The notes below the pieces were generated by a model, which was not told the DNA's origin, ran no database searches, and worked only from the letters and a program-made list of their open reading frames with translations. A stretch of DNA of 64,000 nt, from contig NZ_JAEQNC010000002.1 of the NCBI RefSeq assembly GCF_016722925.1, forward strand, positions 372,001-436,000, written 5' to 3'. Of the stretch, positions 35,954-45,259 are shown in pieces; positions within the stretch are counted from its first letter, which is position 1; every line of letters starts with the position of its first letter. The position numbers were made by a program, and so were the translations under genes. The DNA is from Phytoamicus setariae. GTDB taxonomy: Bacteria > Pseudomonadota > Alphaproteobacteria > Rhizobiales > Rhizobiaceae.

Positions 35954-36014
35954 AAAAAAAATACATCAATACACAAATGTAACAACGTAACCAAAGTTTA
36001 GTTTGTATTGATTG
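35954..36014 (-). terminator. Possible terminator of the response-regulator gene
   Basis: On the minus strand ATCAATAC (36012-36005) and GTATTGAT (35972-35965) can pair across a loop of about 30 bases. Eight T follow (35961-35954). The long loop makes this uncertain. Confidence 0.4.
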
Positions 36015-36054
36015 TTTTTGCTTGTTTGGCGTGTGGGAGATCTGGTGATCAGGT

Positions 36055-36750
36055 TCAGGCGAGCCGGATGGAGCCTGAGAACACGTAGCCCGAACCCTGA
36101 ATGGTCTGGACGGGTAGGGGGGTGCCGCTTTCGGCATACACCTTGCTGCGCAGGCGGCTGATTGCGGCATCCAGCGCACGGCTTTCCGCATCGGCCGAGT
36201 TGTAGCCAAGGGTTTTCATCACCTGGTTACGGGCAACGATTTTGCCGGGGTTGTCGGCGAGCATTTCCAGAAACTGGATTTCCTTGCGGGTCAGCGGAAC
36301 AACGCCACCGGCGGGGGGCGCGAGCCGGAATTGCAATCGGTCGACGCACCATTCCTGTGTCGCAGCAACCTTGTCCGGGGGCGCGGTGCGCTTACGGCGC
36401 TTGGCAAGCGAATTGATCGCCGCTGCCAGCTCCTCGCAGTTGACGGGCTTGACCATGTAGAGATCGGCGCCTGAATTGTAGCCCCGGACGCGATCGTCAA
36501 TGCCGCCCTGAACGGTCATCAGAATGATCGCCAGGTCGGTCTTTTCGGCAAGGTAGCTGGTTATCGACAGCCCGTCGTAGTGGGGCAGGTTGACGTCCAC
36601 GAGGGCGACGTCATAAGTGTTCTGCGCAATCAGCTGATAAAGCTCGATGGCGCTGCCAACCCCGGTCACATCTTCCCCGCAGGCAATCAGGTAATCAGCG
36701 AGGCTGTCCCTCAATTCGATGTCATCTTCGACGATGACGACCTTGTTCAC
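36055..36750 (-). CDS. OmpR-family response regulator
   Basis: The 231 residues start at GTG 36750 (VNKVVIVEDD) after a GGGGAA site; longer frames upstream would run into the divergent kinase gene. Receiver domain: acid pair D9-D10, phospho-acceptor D52 in VALVDVNLPHYDG, T79 and K101. The C-terminal winged helix (about 140-225, TRKEIQFLEMLADNPGKIV ... GSGYVF) places it in the OmpR/PhoB group. The histidine kinase on the other strand starts only 26 bp away, so the two form a pair, probably autoregulated. Targets are unknown. Confidence 0.9.
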   Translation of the reverse strand: MNKVVIVEDDIELRDSLADYLIACGEDVTGVGSAIELYQLIAQNTYDVALVDVNLPHYDGLSITSYLAEKTDLAIILMTVQGGIDDRVRGYNSGADLYMVKPVNCEELAAAINSLAKRRKRTAPPDKVAATQEWCVDRLQFRLAPPAGGVVPLTRKEIQFLEMLADNPGKIVARNQVMKTLGYNSADAESRALDAAISRLRSKVYAESGTPLPVQTIQGSGYVFSGSIRLA

Positions 36751-36776
36751 TGTGAATTCCCCGAGAATCGCTCTGC

Positions 36777-38918
36777 ATGCCCATGCGCCTGTTGCCAAGT
36801 TATCTCTGTGTCCGCATGTGTGCAACAGCGCCTGTGCTCCTGCGCATTCTAGTGCTGGCTGTCGCAGCCATAGCCGGAATGTTCTCTGTTGTGCCCACAG
36901 CGGCATTTGCCGACGAGAGCAACGAGGCGATCATTGTCGGAGCTGAATTCGAAAGCGTGCCACTTGCCGGACATCTCGAGTTTTTCCTCGACCCTGAGGC
37001 GAGGCTCGGCATCGGGGACGTCGCCTCGCCGGAAGGAATGGCGCGCTTTAAGCCAGTGAATGGGACCCTGTCCCTTGGCTACGTCACTGACGCTGCATGG
37101 GTTCGATTTCGTGTCCGAAATAACGAGCCGCAGCCGCGCACGATGTTTCTGGACCTGCGGCCGGTGTTTCTCGACGAGGTCGAAATTTTCGCGCCTGCGC
37201 CGAATGAAGGGGTGCCGGACCGGTCAGGCATTCTTCTCGGCGACCACATCGAGATTGGCCGACGCCCGGCGCTTAGTCCCTCTTTCGTTGCCAGTGTCGT
37301 AGTGCCTGCGGGCGAAAGCGTGTTCTTCATCCGGATCAAGACGTCGAGTTCGACGGCGCTTCGGGGCAGCTTGCGTTCACCCTCGTCGATGATCACCGGT
37401 GCCGTTGTACAGGCAATTCGCTTCGGAATGTTCGAAGGCATCTTTCTGCTGATGGGGATCGCCAATCTCGTCTTCTGGCTCAGCCTGAGGGAGCGCGCCT
37501 TCCTTTCCTATGGACTTGCACTGCTCGTGCAGGCTGCCGTACTTCTCGGAAACAACAATTTCCTGCCTCCGGAATTTTTGCCGGGTGGTGGCGCTGGTGT
37601 CGATGTCACCTTGGGCGTGCTGGTATGCATCAGCCATATCGTCGGGGCCTGGTTCGTCAGCGACCTGCTGAACGCCCGGCGTAATTTTCCTCTGCTGCAC
37701 AAGTGTTTTATAGCGCTTGGCGCATTGGCTGCGCTCTCCGCCATCGCCGCAAGCGCCGGATACTATCAATGGGTCATCGGGCCGTTGCTGGTCAGCGGCG
37801 TTCTCAACTTTCTGCTCGGAATTATCGGAAACTTCAGGCTGGCCCGGCGGGGTGTCCCGGGCGCCGCCATGGCTGGCTTTGCGCTGCTGGCGATCCTTGC
37901 TGGGTCCATCACGACCATCGGCCGACTGCTGGGCTATATCAGTTTCAACATGTGGTCGGATTATGCCTTCGAGGCGGCGATGATCGTCTTTATCTTCCAT
38001 ATGCAGGTCGCCCTGGCGCAAAGGGCACGCCGCGCCGAAAACGAGCGGCTGGCCGCCCAGGCACTGGCACTCGAAACCGCCCGAACCGCCGAACAGGAGG
38101 CGAGCCGCCTTGTGGAGCTGCGTACCAGGGAGCTTGCCAGCGCCAAGGAGATTGCGGAACAGGCCCTCCAAGCCGAGCGCGAGATCCAGAGCGAGCAGCT
38201 TCGATTCATCGACGTGATCTCGCATCAGTACAAGACACCGCTATCGGTTGTCTCCAACAGCGTCGCCGCGATCGCCAGGACTCTCGCCCCGGCCGATCTG
38301 GCCAACCGTGAGCGTGTGCTTCGGTGCAGGCGGGCAATCGACAGGCTGGTCGAACTGATCGATGTGAACCTTCACCGCAGCCGGTTGGACGGCGTCGCCG
38401 TCAGTGCCGATATGCAAAGTGTGAATATTGAGGCGTTCCTGGCTGATGTCGTTTCCAGGGAGGCAGATCTTCACGTCGATCGACAGATAGAGTTGACAAT
38501 CGATCCGGCCCTGTCAGGGGTGTCGATGGCGCTGGATCCGGCAATGATCGGCCTGGCGATCGCCAACCTTGTGGAAAATGCCGACAAGTTTTCTCCTGCC
38601 GGCGCAAGTATCGATGTCGCTGCCGAGCCGGTAGGCGAGGGGGTCGCAATCCGCGTACGTGATCGCGGCATCGGCATTCCCGACGATGAGCGGGACAAGC
38701 TGACCCAAAAGTACTTCAGGGCCTCGAACAGTGCCAACACGTCGGGAATGGGGCTGGGATTGAACATGATAGCAACGATCGTGAGACGCCACGATGGCAT
38801 GCTCAGGTTCGAAAGCGCGGCGGGAGGCGGCACGGAAGTAACGATTGTCCTTCCCTTGCGCCGCGCGCCCGGCAATCAACCCTTCGCGAGCTTTCGCGCC
38901 ACGTCCATGGCGAAATAG
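36777..38918 (+). CDS. 7TMR-DISM-type sensor histidine kinase
   Basis: The 713-residue kinase has a signal-like N-terminus; an alternative start at ATG 36816 would give a tidier signal peptide and more room for the promoter. A periplasmic 7TMR-DISM extracellular-2-type domain (about 48-200) precedes seven membrane segments (about 210-410). Then come a coiled-coil linker (415-472), a HisKA dimer domain with the phospho-His in ISHQYKTPL (H483), and the HATPase with an N-box LAIANLVENADKF and G-boxes DRGIGIP and GMGLGLN. DISM domains are proposed to bind carbohydrates or similar ligands. The 3' end overlaps hemB by 43 bp (convergent). Confidence 0.9.
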   Translation: MPMRLLPSYLCVRMCATAPVLLRILVLAVAAIAGMFSVVPTAAFADESNEAIIVGAEFESVPLAGHLEFFLDPEARLGIGDVASPEGMARFKPVNGTLSLGYVTDAAWVRFRVRNNEPQPRTMFLDLRPVFLDEVEIFAPAPNEGVPDRSGILLGDHIEIGRRPALSPSFVASVVVPAGESVFFIRIKTSSSTALRGSLRSPSSMITGAVVQAIRFGMFEGIFLLMGIANLVFWLSLRERAFLSYGLALLVQAAVLLGNNNFLPPEFLPGGGAGVDVTLGVLVCISHIVGAWFVSDLLNARRNFPLLHKCFIALGALAALSAIAASAGYYQWVIGPLLVSGVLNFLLGIIGNFRLARRGVPGAAMAGFALLAILAGSITTIGRLLGYISFNMWSDYAFEAAMIVFIFHMQVALAQRARRAENERLAAQALALETARTAEQEASRLVELRTRELASAKEIAEQALQAEREIQSEQLRFIDVISHQYKTPLSVVSNSVAAIARTLAPADLANRERVLRCRRAIDRLVELIDVNLHRSRLDGVAVSADMQSVNIEAFLADVVSREADLHVDRQIELTIDPALSGVSMALDPAMIGLAIANLVENADKFSPAGASIDVAAEPVGEGVAIRVRDRGIGIPDDERDKLTQKYFRASNSANTSGMGLGLNMIATIVRRHDGMLRFESAAGGGTEVTIVLPLRRAPGNQPFASFRATSMAK

Positions 38919-39889
38919 GTGAGGATGCCGTCGCAGCCGGCGCGCTTGAAGCAAAGAAGCTGTTCCATCATCACCCTCTCGCCGTCGATCCAGCCATTGG
39001 CGGCAGCGGCCTTGACCATCGTGTATTCGCCGGACACCTGATAGGCATAAACAGGCAGGCCGAAGGCTTCCTTGATCCGCCAGCAGATGTCGAGATAGGG
39101 CAAGCCGGGCTTGACCATCAGCATATCAGCGCCTTCCTCGACATCGAGGGCCGCGTCGCGAATGGCTTCCGTGCCATTGGCAGGATCGATATAATAGGTT
39201 TTCTTGTCGCCTTTGAGCAGGCCGGATGTCGAGATTGCCTCGCGGTAGGGCCCGTAATGGGCGGAAGCAAACTTTGTCGCATAGGACATGATGCCGACGT
39301 CCTGGTGGCCGGCGCTGTCGAGCGCCCGGCGGATCGCGCCGATACGGCCATCCATCATGTCGGAAGGTGCGATGATATCGGCGCCGGCGTCGGCCTGCAT
39401 GACGGCGGCGCGCGCGATCGCGTCCACCGTTTCGTCGTTGACGATGATGCCGTCGCGCAGGATGCCGTCATGGCCATGGCTTGTGAAGGGATCGAGCGCC
39501 ACGTCGGTGATCACGCCGATGTTCAGTCCCGCCTTCTTGATCGCCGTAGTCGCCTTGTTGATGAGGTTGTTGGCAACGAGCGCCTGCGAGCCTGTCTCGT
39601 CGCGCAGCGCCAGATCGACATTCGGAAAGGTGGCGAGCGCCGGAATGCCGAGATCGGCCGCTTCCCGTGCCGCTTCCACCGCCTTGTCGATGCTCATGCG
39701 GTTGACACCCGGCATGGCGGGGATCGGTTCGACGATGCCCGTGCCCTCGACGAGGAATATCGGCCAGATCAGGTCATCGACCGTCAGGTGGTTTTCCTGG
39801 ATCAGCCGCCTCGACCAGTCGGCCTTGCGGTTGCGCCGCATGCGACGGTGGCCGGTGATTTCGTCAACGAGATGGGTCTTGTCGGTCAT
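38876..39889 (-). CDS. hemB: Delta-aminolevulinic acid dehydratase (porphobilinogen synthase)
   Basis: HemB condenses two 5-aminolevulinates to porphobilinogen in heme synthesis. The 337 residues show the family segments RRNRKADWSRRLIQEN, VITDVALDPFTSHGHDG (an Asp-containing metal site rather than the Cys-rich Zn form), and the Schiff-base lysines in YATKFASAHYGP and DMLMVKPGLPYLD. This fits a Mg-dependent alphaproteobacterial type. A GGGG site precedes the start. Its 3' end overlaps the kinase gene. Confidence 0.96.
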   Translation of the reverse strand: MTDKTHLVDEITGHRRMRRNRKADWSRRLIQENHLTVDDLIWPIFLVEGTGIVEPIPAMPGVNRMSIDKAVEAAREAADLGIPALATFPNVDLALRDETGSQALVANNLINKATTAIKKAGLNIGVITDVALDPFTSHGHDGILRDGIIVNDETVDAIARAAVMQADAGADIIAPSDMMDGRIGAIRRALDSAGHQDVGIMSYATKFASAHYGPYREAISTSGLLKGDKKTYYIDPANGTEAIRDAALDVEEGADMLMVKPGLPYLDICWRIKEAFGLPVYAYQVSGEYTMVKAAAANGWIDGERVMMEQLLCFKRAGCDGILTYFAMDVARKLAKG

Positions 39890-40003
39890 GGTGATATCCC
39901 CGAAATTTCGGCTCGCTGGTTAGCATGCTCGCATATCGATTGCAAAAAGCCAGATTGACGCGGGGATCTGGTTTTTGCCGGGATGTTCGGTTAGATAGCG
40001 CCC

Positions 40004-40432
40004 ATGACCGATCTTCCCATGCCCCCACCAAAACCCTTCCTGCCACAAATCCTGATGGCTGTATTCCTGAGGCTGGTGGCGCTCGGCTGCCTGTTCTATG
40101 CAGTTCGCCTGTGGGGCGACCTGATCGGCTACTCTCATGAAGGTGTGATGCGTTTTGATCTGTTGAGCACCGACAGGATGGCTGCGTCTGCTGCACTTGC
40201 CGTGCTTTATCCGGTCGCGGCAATCGGTCTCTGGCTCAAGGGCCCGTGGGGGCCGGTCATGTGGTCCGCGGCCGCGGTCATGGAAATCGTCATGCATCAG
40301 GTCATGCCGGAGGTCTTCGGAACAGACGGCATCAAGATAATTCTGATCGCAGCCACGGTGGTGATCTATGCGGTTTTGAGACTGAGCATCATCTTCCTGT
40401 GGCCGCAAAAGTCAGCCTCGGCCAGCGGTTAA
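40004..40432 (+). CDS. DUF6163-like membrane protein
   Basis: The 142-residue product has four membrane segments (about residues 17-38, 60-80, 86-104 and 112-132) and short loops. It matches, as far as I recall, a small family found beside ldtR in Rhizobiales (DUF6163). No catalytic motif is seen. It precedes ldtR by 166 bp on the same strand, so a link to cell-wall control is plausible but unproven. Confidence 0.65.
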   Translation: MTDLPMPPPKPFLPQILMAVFLRLVALGCLFYAVRLWGDLIGYSHEGVMRFDLLSTDRMAASAALAVLYPVAAIGLWLKGPWGPVMWSAAAVMEIVMHQVMPEVFGTDGIKIILIAATVVIYAVLRLSIIFLWPQKSASASG

Positions 40433-40598
40433 CAAAGTGTGTATCGCAACAGAACATTTACCATGCCAATTCGTTCTTTCCGGGTAACCGCCCGTTAATC
40501 CTATGATTTAAGTAGAATTTTATAGGTCGTTGCTAGTTTTGAACTCACAAGACGGGATCACAAAAACAAGAACCGTCGGGCAAACAGTGAGGCAGAAA

Positions 40599-41111
40599 AT
40601 GAACACGAAGCTCAAGGCACAGGCCCCGGCGGCCATCGATCCGCAAGAACAGATCATCCACAATCTCTATCTCGAATCCGTCCATCTTGTCGAGCGCCTA
40701 CACCGCCGCCTGCTCGATGTGATCAAGGACGAGTTCGACCGCTCGGGCCGCGACGACATCAATGCCGTCCAGGCGCTGCTGCTCTTCAACATCGGCTCGT
40801 CGGAGCTGACCGCAGGCGAACTTCGCTCGCGTGGCTACTACATGGGCTCGAACGTTTCCTACAACGTCAAGAAACTGGTCGATCTCGGGTTCATCAATCA
40901 TGCCCGTTCGCGCATCGACCGCCGTTCGGTCCGTATTTCGCTGACCGACAAGGGCCAGGACGTCGCCGAGACGGTAGCAAAACTCTACCAGCGCCACGTC
41001 GGCTCGATCCACAAGGTCGGCGGCATCGGCGAAGGCGAATTCAGCCAGATGAACAAGCTGCTGCAGCGCCTCGACCGTTTCTGGAACGATAGCATCGCCT
41101 ATCGCCTCTGA
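40599..41111 (+). CDS. ldtR: MarR-family regulator LdtR
   Basis: The 170 residues form a winged-helix MarR-type regulator: a helical N-terminus (about 20-50), recognition region ELRSRGYYMGSNVSYNVKKL (about 90-109), and wing HARSRIDRRSVRISLTDKG (about 115-133). In Liberibacter and Sinorhizobium LdtR controls an L,D-transpeptidase and responds to small molecules. A Tat-type L,D-transpeptidase gene lies 1 kb downstream here, which strongly supports the name. The start at 40599 is preferred over an upstream ATG because of GAGG placement. A good hairpin follows. Confidence 0.85.
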   Translation: MNTKLKAQAPAAIDPQEQIIHNLYLESVHLVERLHRRLLDVIKDEFDRSGRDDINAVQALLLFNIGSSELTAGELRSRGYYMGSNVSYNVKKLVDLGFINHARSRIDRRSVRISLTDKGQDVAETVAKLYQRHVGSIHKVGGIGEGEFSQMNKLLQRLDRFWNDSIAYRL

Positions 41112-41161
41112 TCGAGCACAGCCGGACAGACACGCATTTCCTCCAGTCATGCGGCGTTTTG

Positions 41162-41208
41162 AACAGCCATAGCGGAGCGTGAGAAGACGCGCCGTTATGG
41201 CTGTTTTG
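41162..41208 (+). terminator. ldtR terminator
   Basis: Stem AACAGCCATAGCGG (41162-41175) / CCGTTATGGCTGTT (41192-41205) with one mismatch, followed by TTT. Confidence 0.75.
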
Positions 41209-41317
41209 GTGTTGGCGCCATAGCGCGCCACTATTGAATTCATCGCGTGGAACGTCCTTATCCAAGATCGACGCATCGCTCCCGCTTGGAGCGAACGTTG
41301 CCCATGGGAGATCGAAC

Positions 41318-41902
41318 GTGAAGCTTTTGAAAATCCTCGCCACGTTGCTGGCCGTTATCTGGTGCGCGTCCTGTGCCATCCAGTCGGATACCCTCCTTGC
41401 CGACCCGATGGGCGTGGGCGATCCGGTCGAGGGGTTCCCTAAATCAGGGACATTTCGGCTCGAAGTGTTCGATCGCGACAAGAATTCCTACAAGCCGTTT
41501 GCGACGCTGGTTAGCCAGCCGCGGGCCAACGGCTTCAGTTATATCCTTGCCTTCGAAGACGGCACGCCCGGCCGACTGGTGCTTCAGGCGAAAACGTTGT
41601 CACAGGGCAACTATCTGATACGCTTCAGTCAGTATCAGGCGGATAGGCCAGCCACGCTGGAAACCAGCGCGCTCGCCTTCGTGACGGAGAAGGACGCAAC
41701 CTTCTACGTGTTGAGTGCGATCACCACCATGGATACACTCAACGAGATATTTGCCGGTCGCACTCTTCCCAGGGGCGGTGACGGAGCCGACGTGTGGCTC
41801 GATTCGATCGAGCAGGCTGAATTGATCTCGAAATGGTTTGCGAAACATTACCAACGTCTCGCCGACTACAAGGATTACAGCCAGTTTCGAGTGGTGAAAT
41901 AG
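41318..41902 (+). CDS. Putative lipoprotein of unknown function
   Basis: The 194-residue product starts at GTG 41318 after GGGAG; the longer ATG-initiated frame would bury the signal. The N-terminus VKLLKILATLLAVIWCASCA has a hydrophobic core and an apparent lipobox (CAS|C, Cys19). The mature part is a beta-rich domain (SGTFRLEVFDRDKNSYKPF, LAFEDGTPGRLVLQAKTL) of unknown family. It lies between ldtR and the L,D-transpeptidase, so an envelope role is likely by location. Confidence 0.65.
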   Translation: MKLLKILATLLAVIWCASCAIQSDTLLADPMGVGDPVEGFPKSGTFRLEVFDRDKNSYKPFATLVSQPRANGFSYILAFEDGTPGRLVLQAKTLSQGNYLIRFSQYQADRPATLETSALAFVTEKDATFYVLSAITTMDTLNEIFAGRTLPRGGDGADVWLDSIEQAELISKWFAKHYQRLADYKDYSQFRVVK

Positions 41903-42148
41903 ATATCCGGCTTGGCAGCCGTTCCGCATCGTTGCTGTTTCGATCAGGCACAAATCGGCCACATTAATGTGACATCCCCGCCACAACCGGTGCGGCGAGT
42001 GGGGTAGGGCTGGCCGACAGGTCCATATTGTGTTGCGGCAGCATTTGCCGCGATGCAGAAGGAGCCGGAACTTCCCCATTCGTTAACCACGATCATGATA
42101 GGTGGGAGTCGTTTAAGGTTTCCCCGGACTATTCGGAAGGCAGCATGC

Positions 42149-43450
42149 ATGTCGGACAATGATTCTCACTCTTCTTTCTCCCGTCGCGGTTTCTTGCGCT
42201 CGGCTGCGCTGTTTGGCGCGGCGGCCGTTGCCGGTCCTGCCTTGACCCAGGAGATCGGGATCGACGACATCATCAACGCGCCGCGCCGCGGCAACTGGGA
42301 CGACCAGTTCGATGCCAAAGCTTCGCGCACCGCTGCTGCCGTGCTTTCCAACAATCCGATTTTCGGCCCGGGTGCGGCCGCAAACCTGCAGCAGGCGATC
42401 TACGACTATGAGTCGATCGTCGCCAATGGCGGCTGGCCCCAGGTCAACACTACTGTGAAGCTGAAGATCGGCGTCATCGATCCGGCTGTCCGCCAGCTTC
42501 GCGAGCGCCTGATGGTGTCGGGCGACCTGGCCAAGTCGGCGGGCCTTTCGAATTCCTACGATTCTCTGGTCGAAGAGGCGGTCAAGCGTTTCCAGGCCCG
42601 TCACGGCCTGCCGCTTGACGGCGTCCTGGGCCAGTACACGCTCAAGGCCATGAACATCCCGGCCGATGTTCGTCTCGCCCAGCTGCGCACCAATCTGACA
42701 CGCGTCGAGGCGATCACCACCGATCTCGGACAGCGCTATGTGATGGTCAACATCCCGGCGGCCTATATCGAGGCAGTCGAAAACAATCGCGTCGTCCAAC
42801 GCCACACCGCAATCGTCGGACGCATTTCGCGCCCGTCGCCGATCCTCGATTCCAAGATCTACGAAGTCATCATCAATCCTTACTGGACGTCGCCGCGCTC
42901 GATCGTCGAGAAGGACATCATGCCGCTGATGCGCAAGGATCCGAGCTATCTCGAGAAGAACTCGATTCGGCTGATCGATGGCAAGGGCAACGAGGTCGAC
43001 CCGAAGACGATCGATTGGAACGGCACGGCGCCAAACCTGATGTTCCGCCAGGATCCGGGCAAGATCAACGCTATGGCCTCGACCAAGATCAACTTCCACA
43101 ACACCCATGCTGTCTACATGCACGACACGCCGCAGCAGGGCCTGTTCAACAAGCTGGTGCGGTTCGAATCTTCGGGTTGCGTACGCGTTCAGAACGTCCG
43201 CGACCTCACCACATGGCTGTTGCGTGATACGCCGGGCTGGTCCCGCCAGCAGATGGAAGCGGCAATCAGGACAGGCAAGAACAACCCGGTCAAGCTTGCG
43301 GTCGAGGTGCCGGTATATTTCAAATACATCACCGCCTGGTCGGCCAAGGACCGGGTCGTGCAGTTCCGCGACGACATCTATCAGATGGATGGCGCGCAGG
43401 AGCTGGCTCTGCAGACGGGTCTCAATCAGGAGCCTGCAGTCGCCAACTGA
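42149..43450 (+). CDS. Tat-exported L,D-transpeptidase (YkuD domain)
   Basis: This 433-residue enzyme would make 3-3 peptidoglycan cross-links or attach lipoproteins to the wall. The N-terminus carries a twin-arginine signal (SRRGFLRSAALFGAAA, residues 11-26). A PG_binding_1-type segment (VKRFQARHGLPLDGVLGQYT, about residue 145) precedes the YkuD catalytic domain with INFHNTHAVYMHDTP and the catalytic Cys in ESSGCVRV. I chose ATG 42149 because it gives the signal directly after GGAAGG. This is probably the LdtP-type target of the nearby LdtR. A strong terminator follows. Confidence 0.9.
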   Translation: MSDNDSHSSFSRRGFLRSAALFGAAAVAGPALTQEIGIDDIINAPRRGNWDDQFDAKASRTAAAVLSNNPIFGPGAAANLQQAIYDYESIVANGGWPQVNTTVKLKIGVIDPAVRQLRERLMVSGDLAKSAGLSNSYDSLVEEAVKRFQARHGLPLDGVLGQYTLKAMNIPADVRLAQLRTNLTRVEAITTDLGQRYVMVNIPAAYIEAVENNRVVQRHTAIVGRISRPSPILDSKIYEVIINPYWTSPRSIVEKDIMPLMRKDPSYLEKNSIRLIDGKGNEVDPKTIDWNGTAPNLMFRQDPGKINAMASTKINFHNTHAVYMHDTPQQGLFNKLVRFESSGCVRVQNVRDLTTWLLRDTPGWSRQQMEAAIRTGKNNPVKLAVEVPVYFKYITAWSAKDRVVQFRDDIYQMDGAQELALQTGLNQEPAVAN

Positions 43451-43475
43451 CGCCGTCTTTTATCGTGTGCCTCAT

Positions 43476-43507
43476 ACCGCCCGGAAATCATCCCGGGCGG
43501 TTTTTTT
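43476..43507 (+). terminator. L,D-transpeptidase terminator
   Basis: Stem CCGCCCGG (43477-43484) / CCGGGCGG (43493-43500) followed by seven T. A weaker GC-rich hairpin with TTTTT (about 43515-43532) follows in tandem. Confidence 0.88.
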
Positions 43508-43616
43508 ATGCCGCCGGCCAAGCCGGTTTTTATGGCCGGAACGCTGAACGTCCCCAACAATCGAAGTGCGACTGTACATCGCGCCGCAAGCGCCACATTT
43601 GTCGGCGCAAATCGTC

Positions 43617-43645
43617 TTGCCCTGACCACCGTCAGTCGCTAATAC
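43617..43645 (+). promoter_or_regulatory. Putative glyA promoter
   Basis: TTGCCC (43617-43622), a 17-base spacer and TAATAC (43640-43645) fit a sigma70-type promoter about 49 bases before the glyA start. Confidence 0.45.
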
Positions 43646-43693
43646 GCAGTTCGACAGTTTGGTCATCCATTCCTAAGAGAGACGAGACAGACA

Positions 43694-44983
43694 ATGAGCG
43701 CGACCGAAGCCTTTTTCACCCGCACGCTTGCCGACGCCGATCCGGAGATTTTCGGTTCCATCGAGAAGGAACTCGGTCGTCAGCGCCATGAGATCGAGTT
43801 GATCGCTTCGGAAAACATCGTCTCCCGCGCCGTGCTCGAAGCGCAGGGCTCGATCATGACCAACAAATATGCCGAGGGTTATCCGGGCAAGCGCTACTAT
43901 GGCGGCTGCCAGTATGTCGATATCGCCGAGGAACTGGCGATCGAACGCGCCAAGAAGCTGTTCGGCGTCAACTTCGCCAACGTCCAGCCGAATTCCGGTT
44001 CGCAGATGAACCAGGCGGTGTTTCTGGCGCTTCTGCAGCCCGGCGACACCTTCATGGGCCTCGACCTCAACTCGGGCGGTCACCTGACGCACGGTTCGCC
44101 GGTCAACATGTCCGGCAAGTGGTTCAACGTTGTTTCCTACGGTGTGCGTGAAGAAGACCACCTGCTCGACATGGACGAAGTGGCCAAGAAGGCCGAGCAG
44201 ACCAAGCCGAAGCTGATCATCGCCGGCGGCACCGCCTATTCCCGTATCTGGGACTGGAAGCGCTTCCGCGAGATCGCCGACTCGGTTGGCGCCTACCTGA
44301 TGGTCGACATGGCCCACATTGCCGGTCTCGTAGCCGGTGGCCAGCATCCGTCGCCGTTCCCGCATTGCCATGTTGCCACCACCACGACACACAAGTCGCT
44401 GCGTGGCCCGCGCGGCGGCATGATCCTCACCAATGACGAGGATCTGGCAAAGAAGTTCAACTCGGCCGTCTTCCCGGGGCTCCAGGGCGGCCCGCTGATG
44501 CATGTCATCGCCGCCAAGGCCGTGGCGCTGGGCGAAGCCCTGCAGCCGTCGTTCAAGGAATATGCGGCCCAGATCGTCAAGAACGCCAAGGCGCTGGCGG
44601 AATCGCTGAAGAAGAACGGCCTCGACGTCGTCTCCGGCGGCACCGACAACCACCTTATGCTGGTCGACCTGCGCAAGAAGAACGCCACCGGCAAGCGCGC
44701 CGAAACCGCACTCGGCCGCGCCTACATCACCTGCAACAAGAACGGCATTCCCTTCGATCCGGAAAAGCCGTTCGTGACCTCGGGCGTCCGCCTCGGCACG
44801 CCGGCCGGCACGACCCGCGGCTTCAAGGAAGCCGAATTTGCCGAAATCGGCAACCTGATCGTCGAAGTGCTTGACGGCCTGCGTGAAGCCAACTCCGACG
44901 AAGGCAATGCCGGCGTCGAAGCCAAGGTTCGCGAGAAGGTCGTTGCCCTGACCGGCCGCTTCCCGATGTACGGCTATATGTAA
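43694..44983 (+). CDS. glyA: Serine hydroxymethyltransferase
   Basis: GlyA converts serine and THF to glycine and 5,10-methylene-THF with PLP. The 429 residues have the family marks: [29 protein letters not shown], and the PLP lysine in [13 protein letters not shown] (K234). In Brucella and rhizobia glyA normally lies directly before nrdR. Here about 11.1 kb separates them. A terminator at 45012-45046 ends the transcript. Confidence 0.98.
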   Translation: MSATEAFFTRTLADADPEIFGSIEKELGRQRHEIELIASENIVSRAVLEAQGSIMTNKYAEGYPGKRYYGGCQYVDIAEELAIERAKKLFGVNFANVQPNSGSQMNQAVFLALLQPGDTFMGLDLNSGGHLTHGSPVNMSGKWFNVVSYGVREEDHLLDMDEVAKKAEQTKPKLIIAGGTAYSRIWDWKRFREIADSVGAYLMVDMAHIAGLVAGGQHPSPFPHCHVATTTTHKSLRGPRGGMILTNDEDLAKKFNSAVFPGLQGGPLMHVIAAKAVALGEALQPSFKEYAAQIVKNAKALAESLKKNGLDVVSGGTDNHLMLVDLRKKNATGKRAETALGRAYITCNKNGIPFDPEKPFVTSGVRLGTPAGTTRGFKEAEFAEIGNLIVEVLDGLREANSDEGNAGVEAKVREKVVALTGRFPMYGYM

Positions 44984-45011
44984 GACTGATCGGCTTAGCG
45001 CCGAAGTTTGC

Positions 45012-45046
45012 AACCCTCTCCGGAAACGGGGAGGGTTTTTCGTTTT
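45012..45046 (+). terminator. glyA terminator
   Basis: Imperfect stem AACCCTCTCC / GGGGAGGGTT with a GGAAAC-type loop followed by T5. Confidence 0.8.
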
Positions 45047-45259
45047 CGGGAGCTGGACGGTCTGGGGAGACGAAAGGCAGACTGGTGCGAGGCGCGCCCT
45101 GCGATACACGCGAACATTGCTTTCACGTTCAATGTTACCGTTACGTTACTTACCTGGATCCACCTCACTTGGTAGCCTCGCACCGTGTCGGGTTTTGTTG
45201 GAGTAGTAGATTCCAACGGGATCGTGAATATTCGCTTCTCAAGCAAAGGAGACGACATC

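Noticed and set aside
40495-40511. TTAA-N9-TTAA upstream of ldtR as a CtrA site
   Set aside because: The CtrA consensus spacer is seven bases; nine does not fit.
43673-45109. 478-codon open frame opposite glyA
   Set aside because: Antisense shadow of a conserved gene, with no ribosome site or recognised domain.
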